A stretch of 64,000 nucleotides of DNA from Pedobacter puniceum (GTDB lineage Bacteria; Bacteroidota; Bacteroidia; Sphingobacteriales; Sphingobacteriaceae), in assembly GCF_009674685.1 (NCBI RefSeq), contig NZ_WKJI01000001.1, positions 744,001 to 808,000 of the forward strand, written 5' to 3'. Below are positions 20,071-29,696 of this stretch, piece by piece; the stretch's first letter is position 1; every line of letters begins with the position of its first letter. A program made the position numbers and the translations under genes. Under the pieces are notes generated by a model. That model was not told where the DNA came from. It made no database searches and worked only from the letters and a program-made list of their open reading frames with translations.

Positions 20071-21234
20071 ATGAATAAGAAGTTGCCTGTAACAGTTTTA
20101 AGTGGTTTTCTTGGAAGCGGGAAAACCACCTTGCTTAACCATATTTTACACAATAAAGAAGACTTAAAAGTTGCTGTGATTGTGAATGATATGAGTGAAG
20201 TAAATATTGATGCCCGTTTGGTTAAAAACGAGGCTACCCTTTCTAGAACAGAAGAGAAATTGGTGGAGATGAGTAATGGCTGTATTTGCTGCACCTTAAG
20301 AGAGGATTTGATGATAGAGGTAGAAAAATTAGCTAGTGAGGGCAAGTTTGATTACCTTTTGATAGAGAGTACAGGTATTTCTGAGCCTATACCTGTAGCA
20401 CAAACTTTTGCTTTTAAGGATGAAGAAAAGGATATAGACCTTTCACGCTTTAGTTATATCGATCAAATGATTACGGTGGTGGATGCTTATAATTTCTTTA
20501 AAGATTTTGGAACAGCAGAACTATTGAAAGATAGGCAGCTAACAGACATGGAGGATGATAACCGTACCATTGTAAACCTATTAACAGACCAAATAGAGTT
20601 TGCCAATACCATCATCTTAAACAAAATAGATTTGGTACAGCCTGGAGATGTAAAACTCTTAAAAGCTTTAATCAACAAACTTAATCCCGAAGCAAGGATT
20701 ATAGAAACGGTATTTTCTAAGGTTAACCTTCATGATATTCTTTTTACCCATCAGTTTGATTTCGAGAAGGCATCCTCATCTGCAGGATGGCAAAAAGAAT
20801 TGGAAAATGAGCATATCCCAGAAACAGAAGAATACGGTATCAGTTCTTTTGTTTTTAGAGATAAAAGACCTTTTCATCCAGAAAGATGGATGGCTTACCT
20901 GCAACAAGAATTTCCGCATAACATCATCAGGTCTAAGGGTTTGTTTTGGATGGCCGATAAACCTCAAGAAGCTTATAATTTTTCGCAAGCAGGTGGTTCA
21001 TCCCGTTTAGAAGGTGCTGGAGTTTGGTGGGCTAGCATGCCTTTTGCAGAGCGTATCCAATATCCAGACTATATAGAAAACAAAGATTATATAGAAAGTA
21101 AGTGGGATAAAAGGTTTGGCGATCGTTTAAATGAGTTGGTATTTATTGGTCAGGATATGGATAAAATACAAATACTTAAAGACCTAGAAGCTTGTTTACT
21201 TCAAGACGATGAGTTATTGGCTTTTCAGCTTTAG
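20071..21234 (+). CDS. CobW/ZigA-family (COG0523, G3E) GTP-binding protein, metal homeostasis
   Basis: [41 protein letters not shown]. Confidence 0.93.
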   Translation: MNKKLPVTVLSGFLGSGKTTLLNHILHNKEDLKVAVIVNDMSEVNIDARLVKNEATLSRTEEKLVEMSNGCICCTLREDLMIEVEKLASEGKFDYLLIESTGISEPIPVAQTFAFKDEEKDIDLSRFSYIDQMITVVDAYNFFKDFGTAELLKDRQLTDMEDDNRTIVNLLTDQIEFANTIILNKIDLVQPGDVKLLKALINKLNPEARIIETVFSKVNLHDILFTHQFDFEKASSSAGWQKELENEHIPETEEYGISSFVFRDKRPFHPERWMAYLQQEFPHNIIRSKGLFWMADKPQEAYNFSQAGGSSRLEGAGVWWASMPFAERIQYPDYIENKDYIESKWDKRFGDRLNELVFIGQDMDKIQILKDLEACLLQDDELLAFQL

Positions 21235-21272
21235 GCGATGTATACAAACCCAATTGAGGGTGGGTTTAAAAG

Positions 21273-21309
21273 GTGTCGAAGTCTCCTGATTTTCGACACT
21301 ATTTTTTTT
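21273..21309 (+). terminator. Intrinsic terminator after the GTPase gene
   Basis: GTGTCGAA-loop-TTCGACAC followed by a T-run. Confidence 0.7.
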
Positions 21310-21367
21310 AGACTTTTCGATTAGCCACTCATGATGTACTAAATTTAATTTTACGAGGAAAATAAAA

Positions 21368-21396
21368 ACGTCGATAGCATTTGGTGCTACCGACGT
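21368..21396 (-). terminator. Intrinsic terminator of the secretion operon
   Basis: ACGTCGaTAGCA-tttgg-TGCTAcCGACGT, T-rich on the minus-strand 3' side. Confidence 0.6.
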
Positions 21397-21417
21397 TACA
21401 AACTTAACCTAAAAAAA

Positions 21418-22806
21418 TCAGTTAATTAAAGAACCTAAAAGCCACTCTTTCTTGAGCTTATTTTTAAGGATCTTATTTTGAGTTTCTATCAGCTTCTCCT
21501 GAGCTTCTATCAATTTACTTTCACGAGCATTGATGAGGAATAAAGAGCTGTCACCAAATTTAAAGCGCATTTCTTCACCATCTAATAGCTTTTGGTTGGC
21601 TACCAAAGCAGCTTTAATTGTTTGTAATTGTTTCTGTAAAGTATTGGCTTCAGCTAAATTCTGACTCAGTTTTACGTTTAAATCATTACGTACCAAATCT
21701 TGTTCAAGCTCGGTATTTCTAATTTTAATTTTAGCTTCTGCCAATTCTCCTCTAGCGGCAGAGAAGGTGAGGGGCATCGCAATTTGAAAACTTACCTTAT
21801 TGTTTTGCTCCCAATATCTTCTGTTTACATTTCTTAGAAATTGCGTATCGCTGTTTAGTAAGCCCACTTGTAAATCTATGGTAGGCCTTAAACTTTCGGC
21901 TTTTAAACGCCTTTCTATTTGTAAATCACGCAGCTTAAAGTCATAACTTAAAAGCTTAGGGTTATTAGCAATATTTAATTCGGCACTTTCTGGTAAAGCT
22001 ATATTAGCCTCTTGTGGCAAAGCATTTAATTTTTCAATATCTACAGGCGTATTATCTTCAAGCCATAAAAAAGAGGCTAAAAGGTATTTTGCTGTTTGTA
22101 ATTCTAAAGCAGCCTGTTGGTATTGTACTTCACGTTGCTGTACTTGTGTTAAAGCTTCTACGGTATCAATAGCCGGACGATCTCCTCCTCTAAATCCTTC
22201 TTTTACAGCTTCAAACCTGATGGTGCTTAATGCTAATGCTTGGCGATATACTTCGGCAATTTTATATTGATTTTGCCAGCTTAAATAAGCTTCACCAGCA
22301 TTTAAGATTAAATCGTTAATGATTAAGACCTGTTCATTTTCGCTAGCTTCAGTAAAAATACGAGCCTGTTTTAAAGCAGCCCTTCTTTTATCCATCAATA
22401 AACCTTTACCCAAAGAGAAGTTAAGTCCTACAGTGCTTAAACCTTCCTTAGGAAGCTTATTTTCTGGGTTAAGATAAGCACCTTCTGCGGTAGCATAATT
22501 TCCTTTCAACTCAATGCCATACCATAAAGGTATTTTAACTTCTGGTGTAACAAACTGATAATACTCGGTACCATCAAAAGCTTTTCTATCATAATCCACA
22601 GAAAGTTTAGGGTCAAAACCTCCCCAGGCTTGTAGCATACGAGCTTTTGCTAACCTGCCAACCAAATTAGCTTGTTGTGCTACCGGGTGGTAAGACCTGA
22701 TAATTTCTTTAAAAGCTTCCCATTTAAGGGTGTCAGCAGGCTGTTGTTGCGCAAAAGCCGGCAGCAAAAACGCTATCAGAATAAAAGAACCTAATAACCT
22801 TTTCAT
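21418..22806 (-). CDS. TolC-family outer membrane efflux protein
   Basis: 462 aa, signal peptide, TolC-like coiled-coil repeats; overlaps the HlyD gene by 4 nt. Confidence 0.88.
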   Translation of the reverse strand: MKRLLGSFILIAFLLPAFAQQQPADTLKWEAFKEIIRSYHPVAQQANLVGRLAKARMLQAWGGFDPKLSVDYDRKAFDGTEYYQFVTPEVKIPLWYGIELKGNYATAEGAYLNPENKLPKEGLSTVGLNFSLGKGLLMDKRRAALKQARIFTEASENEQVLIINDLILNAGEAYLSWQNQYKIAEVYRQALALSTIRFEAVKEGFRGGDRPAIDTVEALTQVQQREVQYQQAALELQTAKYLLASFLWLEDNTPVDIEKLNALPQEANIALPESAELNIANNPKLLSYDFKLRDLQIERRLKAESLRPTIDLQVGLLNSDTQFLRNVNRRYWEQNNKVSFQIAMPLTFSAARGELAEAKIKIRNTELEQDLVRNDLNVKLSQNLAEANTLQKQLQTIKAALVANQKLLDGEEMRFKFGDSSLFLINARESKLIEAQEKLIETQNKILKNKLKKEWLLGSLIN

Positions 22807-24176
22807 TTTTTATCGCTTTTTCCTTTATCCTTACTATCGTTTGATTTATTTCCTGTACTGTTAGCTACATAATACTCAGGCGGGAAGCCATTTAACTGAC
22901 GCCATAATTCGTAAATAACAGGTACATCTTTCAATAAGGCTATACCTTTAGCTCCAGTGCCATAGCTCAGTTGTGGTGGCCACGGTTTATCATTTTTATC
23001 TGGGCGTACCCATGCTCTAAATTTACCGTTTACACTGATGGATGGATCTACCGCAGCGATAACACCACCAAAAGTACCATAAGAGGTGTTTGGCCAGCCA
23101 GAGAATACAATAGCAGGGAAACCATCAAACTGTAAACGCACTTTTTGCCCTTTATTAATAAGGGGTAAATCTAGTGGGTCTACAAATATTTCTACCGCAA
23201 CATCAAAATTAATAGGTACTATTTCTAAAAGTGGGTCGCCTTCTTTAACCGTCTCGCCAATACCTGCTTTAGTGGTTCTGATAACTTGGCCAGATTGAGG
23301 TGCGGTAATAACATAAAAGCCTCGTCTGATTTCGTAGTTAGACAATTGGTTTTTAAGTTTAGCAACCTCGCTTTGTGTAGTAGCCATATCAGATAGGGTA
23401 GATAGCCTATCGCCATTGGCTTTTAATACTTTTTCTTGATATTCTTGTTCTACAGCATTTTGCTCCAGGCGGATGATCAATAGTTCGTTACGACTGTTAT
23501 AAAACTTATTTTCTGCTCCCATCTTTTTAGATAGCGCATCCTGATAAGCTTGTTGTCTTTGCTCGTACTCGGTTAAAGATTTTAAACCAGCATCATACAA
23601 TTGTTTCTGTCTTTTAAGCTGCTCATCAGCAATTCTGAGTTGGTTTTCTGCAGCTACATAGCTAATGCTATCAGACTGTACAATTAAAGTATACTGTTTA
23701 AGCTTGTTTCTAAGCTGACTTAATTTTAAAGTTCTAGCATTTTCTATGGCAATAGCTTGGTCGCCAGTTAATTTAGCCTTGTTCTCATAAAAGTCTATAG
23801 ATGCTGATTTAGCTTTGATTTGCTCATCAACACGTATCAATTGAGAAGGGTCTAAATATTCTTCTTTTACCTCTGTTATTTTAAGTAAGGTATCGCCTTT
23901 TTTTACAATATCACCGTCTTTAACATACCACTTTTCTATTCTACCAGCAATAATGCTGTTAATCTCTTGTGGCCTTTGTTGTGGGTTTATGGTCGAAACT
24001 ACGCCATCGGGCTGTATATTTTGAGTCCATGGTAAACATAAAATAACCAAAATAATGATTAGGGTTATGGTAAACCACTTTCTTCTTTTGGATTTGCCAT
24101 CGCGGTCACGCATAACTCTTCCAAAAGATTGATATTTTGTGAAATGGTCTGAAGGTATCTTGCTATCTAAAAACAT
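22803..24176 (-). CDS. HlyD-family periplasmic adaptor
   Basis: 457 aa; IIAGRIEKWYVKDGDIVKKGDTLLKI and APQSGQVIRTTKAGIGETVKEGDPLLEIVP lipoyl/barrel-sandwich halves. Confidence 0.92.
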   Translation of the reverse strand: MFLDSKIPSDHFTKYQSFGRVMRDRDGKSKRRKWFTITLIIILVILCLPWTQNIQPDGVVSTINPQQRPQEINSIIAGRIEKWYVKDGDIVKKGDTLLKITEVKEEYLDPSQLIRVDEQIKAKSASIDFYENKAKLTGDQAIAIENARTLKLSQLRNKLKQYTLIVQSDSISYVAAENQLRIADEQLKRQKQLYDAGLKSLTEYEQRQQAYQDALSKKMGAENKFYNSRNELLIIRLEQNAVEQEYQEKVLKANGDRLSTLSDMATTQSEVAKLKNQLSNYEIRRGFYVITAPQSGQVIRTTKAGIGETVKEGDPLLEIVPINFDVAVEIFVDPLDLPLINKGQKVRLQFDGFPAIVFSGWPNTSYGTFGGVIAAVDPSISVNGKFRAWVRPDKNDKPWPPQLSYGTGAKGIALLKDVPVIYELWRQLNGFPPEYYVANSTGNKSNDSKDKGKSDKK

Positions 24177-24186
24177 AGGTTTAAAC

Positions 24187-25869
24187 TTAATTTTCTACTA
24201 ACTGGCCATTTTCTAAATATAAAGTTCTGGTGCACTGGCTGGTAAAAGCCTCATCATTACTGATGGCAAGCAGTGTAAAAGCATGATCAGGATTGGTTAA
24301 ATAATTGATAACCTGCTGTCTGATTTGCGGCTCTATACCATTCCAATTGTCTTCTACCAAAATAAGCGATGGCTTGGTTACCAAACAACGGGCTAATAGT
24401 ATTTTTTGGATGATATTGAAAGGTAGTTTTTTACCTTGAGGATCTACATAAGTTTCATAGCCTTGCTGTTGTTTACTGATATAATCATCTAAGCCAACAA
24501 TTTTACAAACCAAATCTACATCCTGAAAACTAACTTCTTTATTTCCTACACATATATTATCTAATATAGAACCACTAAATACATCTTCATCTCCCAATAA
24601 AGAAGATATGTTTCTATTTAGTACTTGCGAGTTAATCATTTTCAAAGGCGTATTATTATATAAGATATTACCTTTAAAGTCTTGATAAATGCCTGATAAT
24701 ATGCGTAATAAAGTTGATTTTCCGGAACCTTCTGAACCTAAAATACATACTTTCTCACCAGCATTAATTTTAAGGTTGAGGTTTTTAAGTGTTAAAGATT
24801 CATGAGGATATGCAAAATCTAAAGACGTAATTTTTATTTCTAAGCCAGGGCTAGGGGTAAAAGCCAAGCTTTGTTGTTCGCTAGCCTCATCATCTTGTGG
24901 TTTTGCCAATACCTTGTTTAGTTTTTCTAAAGCTGTAAGTACATCATAAACAACCTCTAAACTTAAAATCATTTTTTCTATAGAGTTTAAAATGGTAATG
25001 ATGATGATTTCTGCCGCGATAAATTGCCCTAAGTTAATTTGCTGCTCTATAAATAAATAAGAACCCAAAATAAGCATCGCAGCAGTAGTTACTACTTTAA
25101 AACCTATTAAAATCCTGTATTGAAATAACAATACAGAAAAGTGTTGATCTCTTGAAGTTAAATAACCATTAACCAACTTATCGGTTCTTTTAAGGTGTAG
25201 CTCGTGATGCCTGTTAAGTTTAAAAGGTTTTACGGCTCTAGATATTTCTTCTAACCAGTGTGCTACATCATATTTGTAATCTGATTCTTTCATACTGGTA
25301 GCGAAACCTTTATCAGAAGAATAATAAAGGATTAATATAACCAATGTAAATACCGTAACTGCAAAAATGATAAAAACCGGGTGGTAGAAACACAGCAAGG
25401 TGAGTCCGAATAAAATTTGAATACTTGCCGCCGGAAAGTCTAATAATAGTTTTGAAAAGCCTTTTTGAAGGTTTGAAGTATCAAAAAAGCGATTTACCAA
25501 TTCTGGAAGATAATAAGAATCAACACTTAATAAATTGAGCTTTGGGATACGATAAGCATAAGCAAAAGTTAAACGGGTAAATATTTTTTGTTGCAAACGT
25601 TCTGTGATACGCATTTGGGCAATTTGTAATATACCCGTTAATAAAACGCCACCAATAACCACCCCTATAAGAACAATTAAGGAGGTACTTACGGTGCCTC
25701 CAAACAGTAAATTTACTATTGCTTGTATGCCTAAAGGTAGTGAGAGTAGTATGAAACCGTTGATGATGGCATAGAAATAAACATTGCTTATTTCTCTTTT
25801 CTCTAAGTTAACCAGTTGGTTAAACCGTTTTATAGCACTTTTAATTGAGTAGTTTTCAGCGTTCGCCAT
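24187..25869 (-). CDS. ABC transporter-like protein (TM + NBD), degenerate NBD
   Basis: 560 aa; Walker A GSEGSGKSTLL present, but no LSGGQ signature (LPFNIIQ) and an altered Walker B (LILVED). Confidence 0.88.
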   Translation of the reverse strand: MANAENYSIKSAIKRFNQLVNLEKREISNVYFYAIINGFILLSLPLGIQAIVNLLFGGTVSTSLIVLIGVVIGGVLLTGILQIAQMRITERLQQKIFTRLTFAYAYRIPKLNLLSVDSYYLPELVNRFFDTSNLQKGFSKLLLDFPAASIQILFGLTLLCFYHPVFIIFAVTVFTLVILILYYSSDKGFATSMKESDYKYDVAHWLEEISRAVKPFKLNRHHELHLKRTDKLVNGYLTSRDQHFSVLLFQYRILIGFKVVTTAAMLILGSYLFIEQQINLGQFIAAEIIIITILNSIEKMILSLEVVYDVLTALEKLNKVLAKPQDDEASEQQSLAFTPSPGLEIKITSLDFAYPHESLTLKNLNLKINAGEKVCILGSEGSGKSTLLRILSGIYQDFKGNILYNNTPLKMINSQVLNRNISSLLGDEDVFSGSILDNICVGNKEVSFQDVDLVCKIVGLDDYISKQQQGYETYVDPQGKKLPFNIIQKILLARCLVTKPSLILVEDNWNGIEPQIRQQVINYLTNPDHAFTLLAISNDEAFTSQCTRTLYLENGQLVEN

Positions 25870-26107
25870 ATTTCTTGTTTCGCTTCTTTTATGTTTTTTT
25901 AAGGCCTGCAGCTTTAGCTACACAGCAATTACAACATTTTTTTTGTTATGAAGTTTAAAATAATATTAATTTTCTGTGCAACCTAGTACTTTTTCTTTGG
26001 TTGAGCTAATTTTCTAATAAATTTTAATGCAATTCTAATTCTTTTGTATTTTTCTTATTGTAAAACAGCCTAATCATTAGTTTTTATAAATGGTTTTTAA
26101 ACTTTTA

Positions 26108-26135
26108 AAGCAGGCAGCTTGTGCTGCACTGCTTT
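26108..26135 (-). repeat. Hairpin copy B of a tandem unit upstream of the secretion operon
   Basis: Minus strand AAAGCAG(T)GCAGC-acaa-GCTGCCTGCTTT. Confidence 0.6.
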
Positions 26136-26290
26136 AACAACATTTATTTGGGGATAAATTTTAACTAATGATGCTTTTCTTGAGCTACTTAGTATGTTTT
26201 TTATTTAGTTACGCTAATTTTTTTAAATTTTAATGCTTTTCTAATGTTTTGTTGACTTTATTTAAAAAAAAATGAATGTTTTTTAATATT

Positions 26291-26318
26291 AAGGCAGGCA
26301 GCCTTGCGCTGCTCTGCC
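26291..26318 (-). repeat. Hairpin copy C of the tandem unit, just after the 92-aa ORF
   Basis: Minus strand GGCAG(A)GCAGC-gcaag-GCTGCCTGCC, same architecture as copy B; both preceded by TTATCCCCAAATAAATGTTGTT. Confidence 0.6.
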
Positions 26319-26328
26319 ATAACAACAT

Positions 26329-26607
26329 TTATTTGGGGATAAAATTTAAGCTGATGCTACTTTGAATGTGTAAATCAACATTTTTTTTCTTAGCAATATT
26401 AATTTGCGCTCTGATATTCTTTAAAGCCTCTTCTAGCTCTTTTATTCTTCTCTGGTCTTCAACAGGAATAGATTTTTGTCCTTCATGATTAATCAAAGAC
26501 TGTCTGTTATGATATTCTAATTTTGCATTATACAGTGTAGAAAGCATATGAGCGGCATCTTCTGCGCTATAAGTCCAATCTATTAAAGAATATTGTTTCT
26601 CTTCCAT
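26329..26607 (-). CDS. Hypothetical small protein (92 aa) upstream of the secretion operon
   Basis: Charged helical ORF MEEKQYSLIDWTYSAEDAAHML...; no family recognised. Confidence 0.6.
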   Translation of the reverse strand: MEEKQYSLIDWTYSAEDAAHMLSTLYNAKLEYHNRQSLINHEGQKSIPVEDQRRIKELEEALKNIRAQINIAKKKNVDLHIQSSISLNFIPK

Positions 26608-26698
26608 GTGATTTGCTTTAATTTTAACATCACAAACATATAAGGTCTATTTCATATATTATTATTTATATTTGATATGAAATACATAACTAATTTTT

Positions 26699-27631
26699 AT
26701 GAATTATACGCTGCATCAATTACAGGTTTTCCTTAAAATAGTAGAAACAAAAAGTATTACTAAAGCCGCACATGAGCTTTTTTTAACCCAGCCTGCTGTA
26801 TCTATTCAGTTTAAAAATTTCCAAGACCAGTTTGATATTGCTTTAACGGAAGTTGTTGGTAAACAGGTGTATATAACTGATTTTGGTTTTGAAATAGCCC
26901 ATATGGCGCAAAAAATTTTAGATGAAGTAAATGCCATCAACTATAAAACTCAAGCGTATAAAGGTATCTTATCTGGTAGGTTAAAGCTTGCTGTGGTTTC
27001 TACAGGAAAATATATTATGCCTTACTTTTTAACTGATTTTTTGAAAGAACACCCCGGCATTGATTTAACAATGGATGTAACCAATAAGTCTAAAGTGCTA
27101 GAAAGTTTAGAAAATAATGAGGTTGATTTTGCTTTGGTATCCGTATTACCACAACGGATCGCTGTTCATGAAGAGGTGCTTCTAGAGGATAATTTATACC
27201 TATTAGGTAATAAAGAACATCAGTTTAATAGCGGACCTTACAAGAAAAGTATTTTTAACGAGATACAATTAATATATAGAGAAGTAGGCTCTGGTACACG
27301 CTTTATTATGGAAAGCTTTTTTGAAAAAAGCAAAGTTAACATCAGAAAAAAACTAGAATTAACATCAAACGAAGCTGTTAAGCAAGCGGTTATTGCAGGT
27401 TTAGGTTTTTCTGTAATGCCTTTGATTGGTGTGCATAATGAAGTAATGCTTAAAGATTTAAATATTATACCAGTAGCCGGTTTGCCTATTAAAACCAAGT
27501 GGCGTATGATTTGGTTGAAAACTAAGAACCTATCGCCCGTAGCAGAAACCTTCTTAGAGTATACCAGAGAGCATAAGAAAGAAATACAAGACAAGAGCTT
27601 TAGCTGGGTTAAAGAATTGAACTTAAAATAA
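26699..27631 (+). CDS. LysR-family transcriptional regulator
   Basis: N-terminal HTH LHQLQVFLKIVETKSITKAAHELFLTQPAVSIQFKNFQ. Confidence 0.95.
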   Translation: MNYTLHQLQVFLKIVETKSITKAAHELFLTQPAVSIQFKNFQDQFDIALTEVVGKQVYITDFGFEIAHMAQKILDEVNAINYKTQAYKGILSGRLKLAVVSTGKYIMPYFLTDFLKEHPGIDLTMDVTNKSKVLESLENNEVDFALVSVLPQRIAVHEEVLLEDNLYLLGNKEHQFNSGPYKKSIFNEIQLIYREVGSGTRFIMESFFEKSKVNIRKKLELTSNEAVKQAVIAGLGFSVMPLIGVHNEVMLKDLNIIPVAGLPIKTKWRMIWLKTKNLSPVAETFLEYTREHKKEIQDKSFSWVKELNLK

Positions 27632-27678
27632 GCTAATGCTTTAAAAATTCTTAATTTAGGCTTTTTAAAAAATTTAAA

Positions 27679-28878
27679 ATGGGGACGAAGTATTTTTTTA
27701 GCTTAATTTTATTAGGATGTATTAGTTTGTTTTGTGTTGAAGCGAATGCTCAAACAGAGGTTGATGAGCGTTCTATGCAGTTTAAAGGACTTAAATATAC
27801 TTCTAAAGACTCTCTGTTTTTTATAAACTTTAGGTTTAGAATGCAAAATAGAATGGGCTTCGTAACTGAAGATGCTGAAGATTTGGGTATTAGAGAATGG
27901 GATACTCGTGTGAGAAGACTAAGGCTAAGAGGTGATGGTTATATATTAGGAGAGAAACTAGCTTACAGCGTACAGTTATCTTTTTCTCGTGGCGATCAAG
28001 ATGCCGACAATACAGGAGTAGCTAATATTGTACGCGATGCGGTTATTTTTTATCATTTTACTAATAACTTTTATGTAGCCTTTGGGCAAAATAAACTTCC
28101 AGGAAACAGGCAGCGTGTAAATTCATCTGGGCAATTACAATTTGCAGATCGTTCTATTGTAAACAGTGCTTTAACCATAGATAGAGATTTTGGTTTAAAG
28201 GCTTATTATACCAATAAGTTGGGAAATGCAGTTTATCAGTTAAAAGGAGCTATTTCTACTGGGGAAGGTCGTTCTGTAAATACAACAGATAAAGGTTTAG
28301 CCTATACAGGAAGGGTAGAGTTCTTACCTTTTGGAAGTTTTACCAACGATGGTGATTACTCTGAGGGAGATTTGGAAAGAGAGCAAAAGCCAAAATTGAG
28401 TCTTGCAGGTGGATACTCATATAATAAGGCTACCACCAATACCGGAGGACAGCTAGGTAAAGATTTATTTAGCCCTGTAGATATGAAAACATTCATGTTA
28501 GATGCTATTTTTAAATATAATGGATGGGCTTATGCTGCCGAGTTTATAAAAAGAGATGTAAATAATCCTTTAACTTATAATAGTGATGGCGATTTAAGCT
28601 ATGCTTATGAAGGACATGGTTTGAATAACCAGTTTTCTTATTTATTTAAAAACAACATAGAAACTGCTTTTAGATATTCCTACCTCATTCCATCTAAAAG
28701 GATAGCTAACTTTGAAGATACTCGTGAAGTTTACGAATTAGGTTTAACCAAATATCTAAAAGGGCATAAAGTAAAAGCACAACTTAATTTAAGCTATAAT
28801 GTTGGCAACCAAAATCATAGTTTAAGCAATGATAAAAATTATTGGGGTACCATGTTCCAGATAGAACTTGGAATCTAA
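27679..28878 (+). CDS. Outer-membrane porin (phosphate-selective porin O/P-like)
   Basis: 399 aa, signal peptide, RFRMQNRMGF...REWDTRVRRLRLRGDGYILGEKLAYSVQLSFSRGD. Confidence 0.8.
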   Translation: MGTKYFFSLILLGCISLFCVEANAQTEVDERSMQFKGLKYTSKDSLFFINFRFRMQNRMGFVTEDAEDLGIREWDTRVRRLRLRGDGYILGEKLAYSVQLSFSRGDQDADNTGVANIVRDAVIFYHFTNNFYVAFGQNKLPGNRQRVNSSGQLQFADRSIVNSALTIDRDFGLKAYYTNKLGNAVYQLKGAISTGEGRSVNTTDKGLAYTGRVEFLPFGSFTNDGDYSEGDLEREQKPKLSLAGGYSYNKATTNTGGQLGKDLFSPVDMKTFMLDAIFKYNGWAYAAEFIKRDVNNPLTYNSDGDLSYAYEGHGLNNQFSYLFKNNIETAFRYSYLIPSKRIANFEDTREVYELGLTKYLKGHKVKAQLNLSYNVGNQNHSLSNDKNYWGTMFQIELGI

Positions 28879-28911
28879 TAAGAAGGCTGCTACATCATGA
28901 AGACCTATATC

Positions 28912-28934
28912 AAACCCGCTTTGAAGCGGGTTTT
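28912..28934 (+). terminator. Intrinsic terminator after porin gene
   Basis: AAACCCGCTT-tg-AAGCGGGTTTT. Confidence 0.7.
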
Positions 28935-29088
28935 GTGTTTCATTAACATTTAAACACCATTGAAATGAAATTAAGTGACTTTGGACACAAAAATTGTATT
29001 TTAAATCACTTTTTTTAATCCTTAAGGTCATTCTTTACCCGTGTGGGTCACTATACCTTTGAACTATAAATCAAATAGTTCAATAGAT

Positions 29089-29682
29089 ATGAAACTTAAC
29101 ATCCACAATCTCACCAAAACAGCTTACATGGCATGTGTAGTGTTGTTCACGTTTATTTACCTTCCTACAACATCAGCTCAAAATACTTATAAGATTGGTA
29201 CCGGTTCGCAAATAAAAGTTATCGGTACATCTAATATACACGATTGGGATATGACCGCAGTAAACTTTGCTTTTGATGCAAACTTTACCGTAAAAGGTAC
29301 TGATGTACTAGATGTTTCTTCTTTAAGTTTTGTACTTCCTGTAAAGAACTTGAAAGGTAAAGAAGATTTATTAAACAGCAGAGCTTACAAAGCCCTTAAA
29401 GAAGAGCAGTTTGATAAAATATCTTTTAAACTGATAGATGCAACTATAGTTCCACAACAAAGAATTATTAAAGCAACAGGTAACTTAACCATTTCTGGCG
29501 TAACCAAAAAGGTACTTATCCAAACTACCTATACCGTAGGTGCAGATGAAAGTATCACTTGTAAAGGTTCTAAAGCTATTAAAATGAGCGAGTTTAATAT
29601 TAAAGCACCAACCTTTATGATGGGAGCACTAAAAGTTGCAGATGATGTAACCATCGATATCCTCTTAAAACTTAAAAAATAA
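29089..29682 (+). CDS. YceI-family periplasmic protein
   Basis: VIGTSNIHDWDMTA...LSFVLPVKNLKGKEDLLNSRAYKALKEEQFDKISFKL; likely start at MKLNIHN. Confidence 0.85.
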   Translation: MKLNIHNLTKTAYMACVVLFTFIYLPTTSAQNTYKIGTGSQIKVIGTSNIHDWDMTAVNFAFDANFTVKGTDVLDVSSLSFVLPVKNLKGKEDLLNSRAYKALKEEQFDKISFKLIDATIVPQQRIIKATGNLTISGVTKKVLIQTTYTVGADESITCKGSKAIKMSEFNIKAPTFMMGALKVADDVTIDILLKLKK

Positions 29683-29696
29683 ACATAAATAATCAA

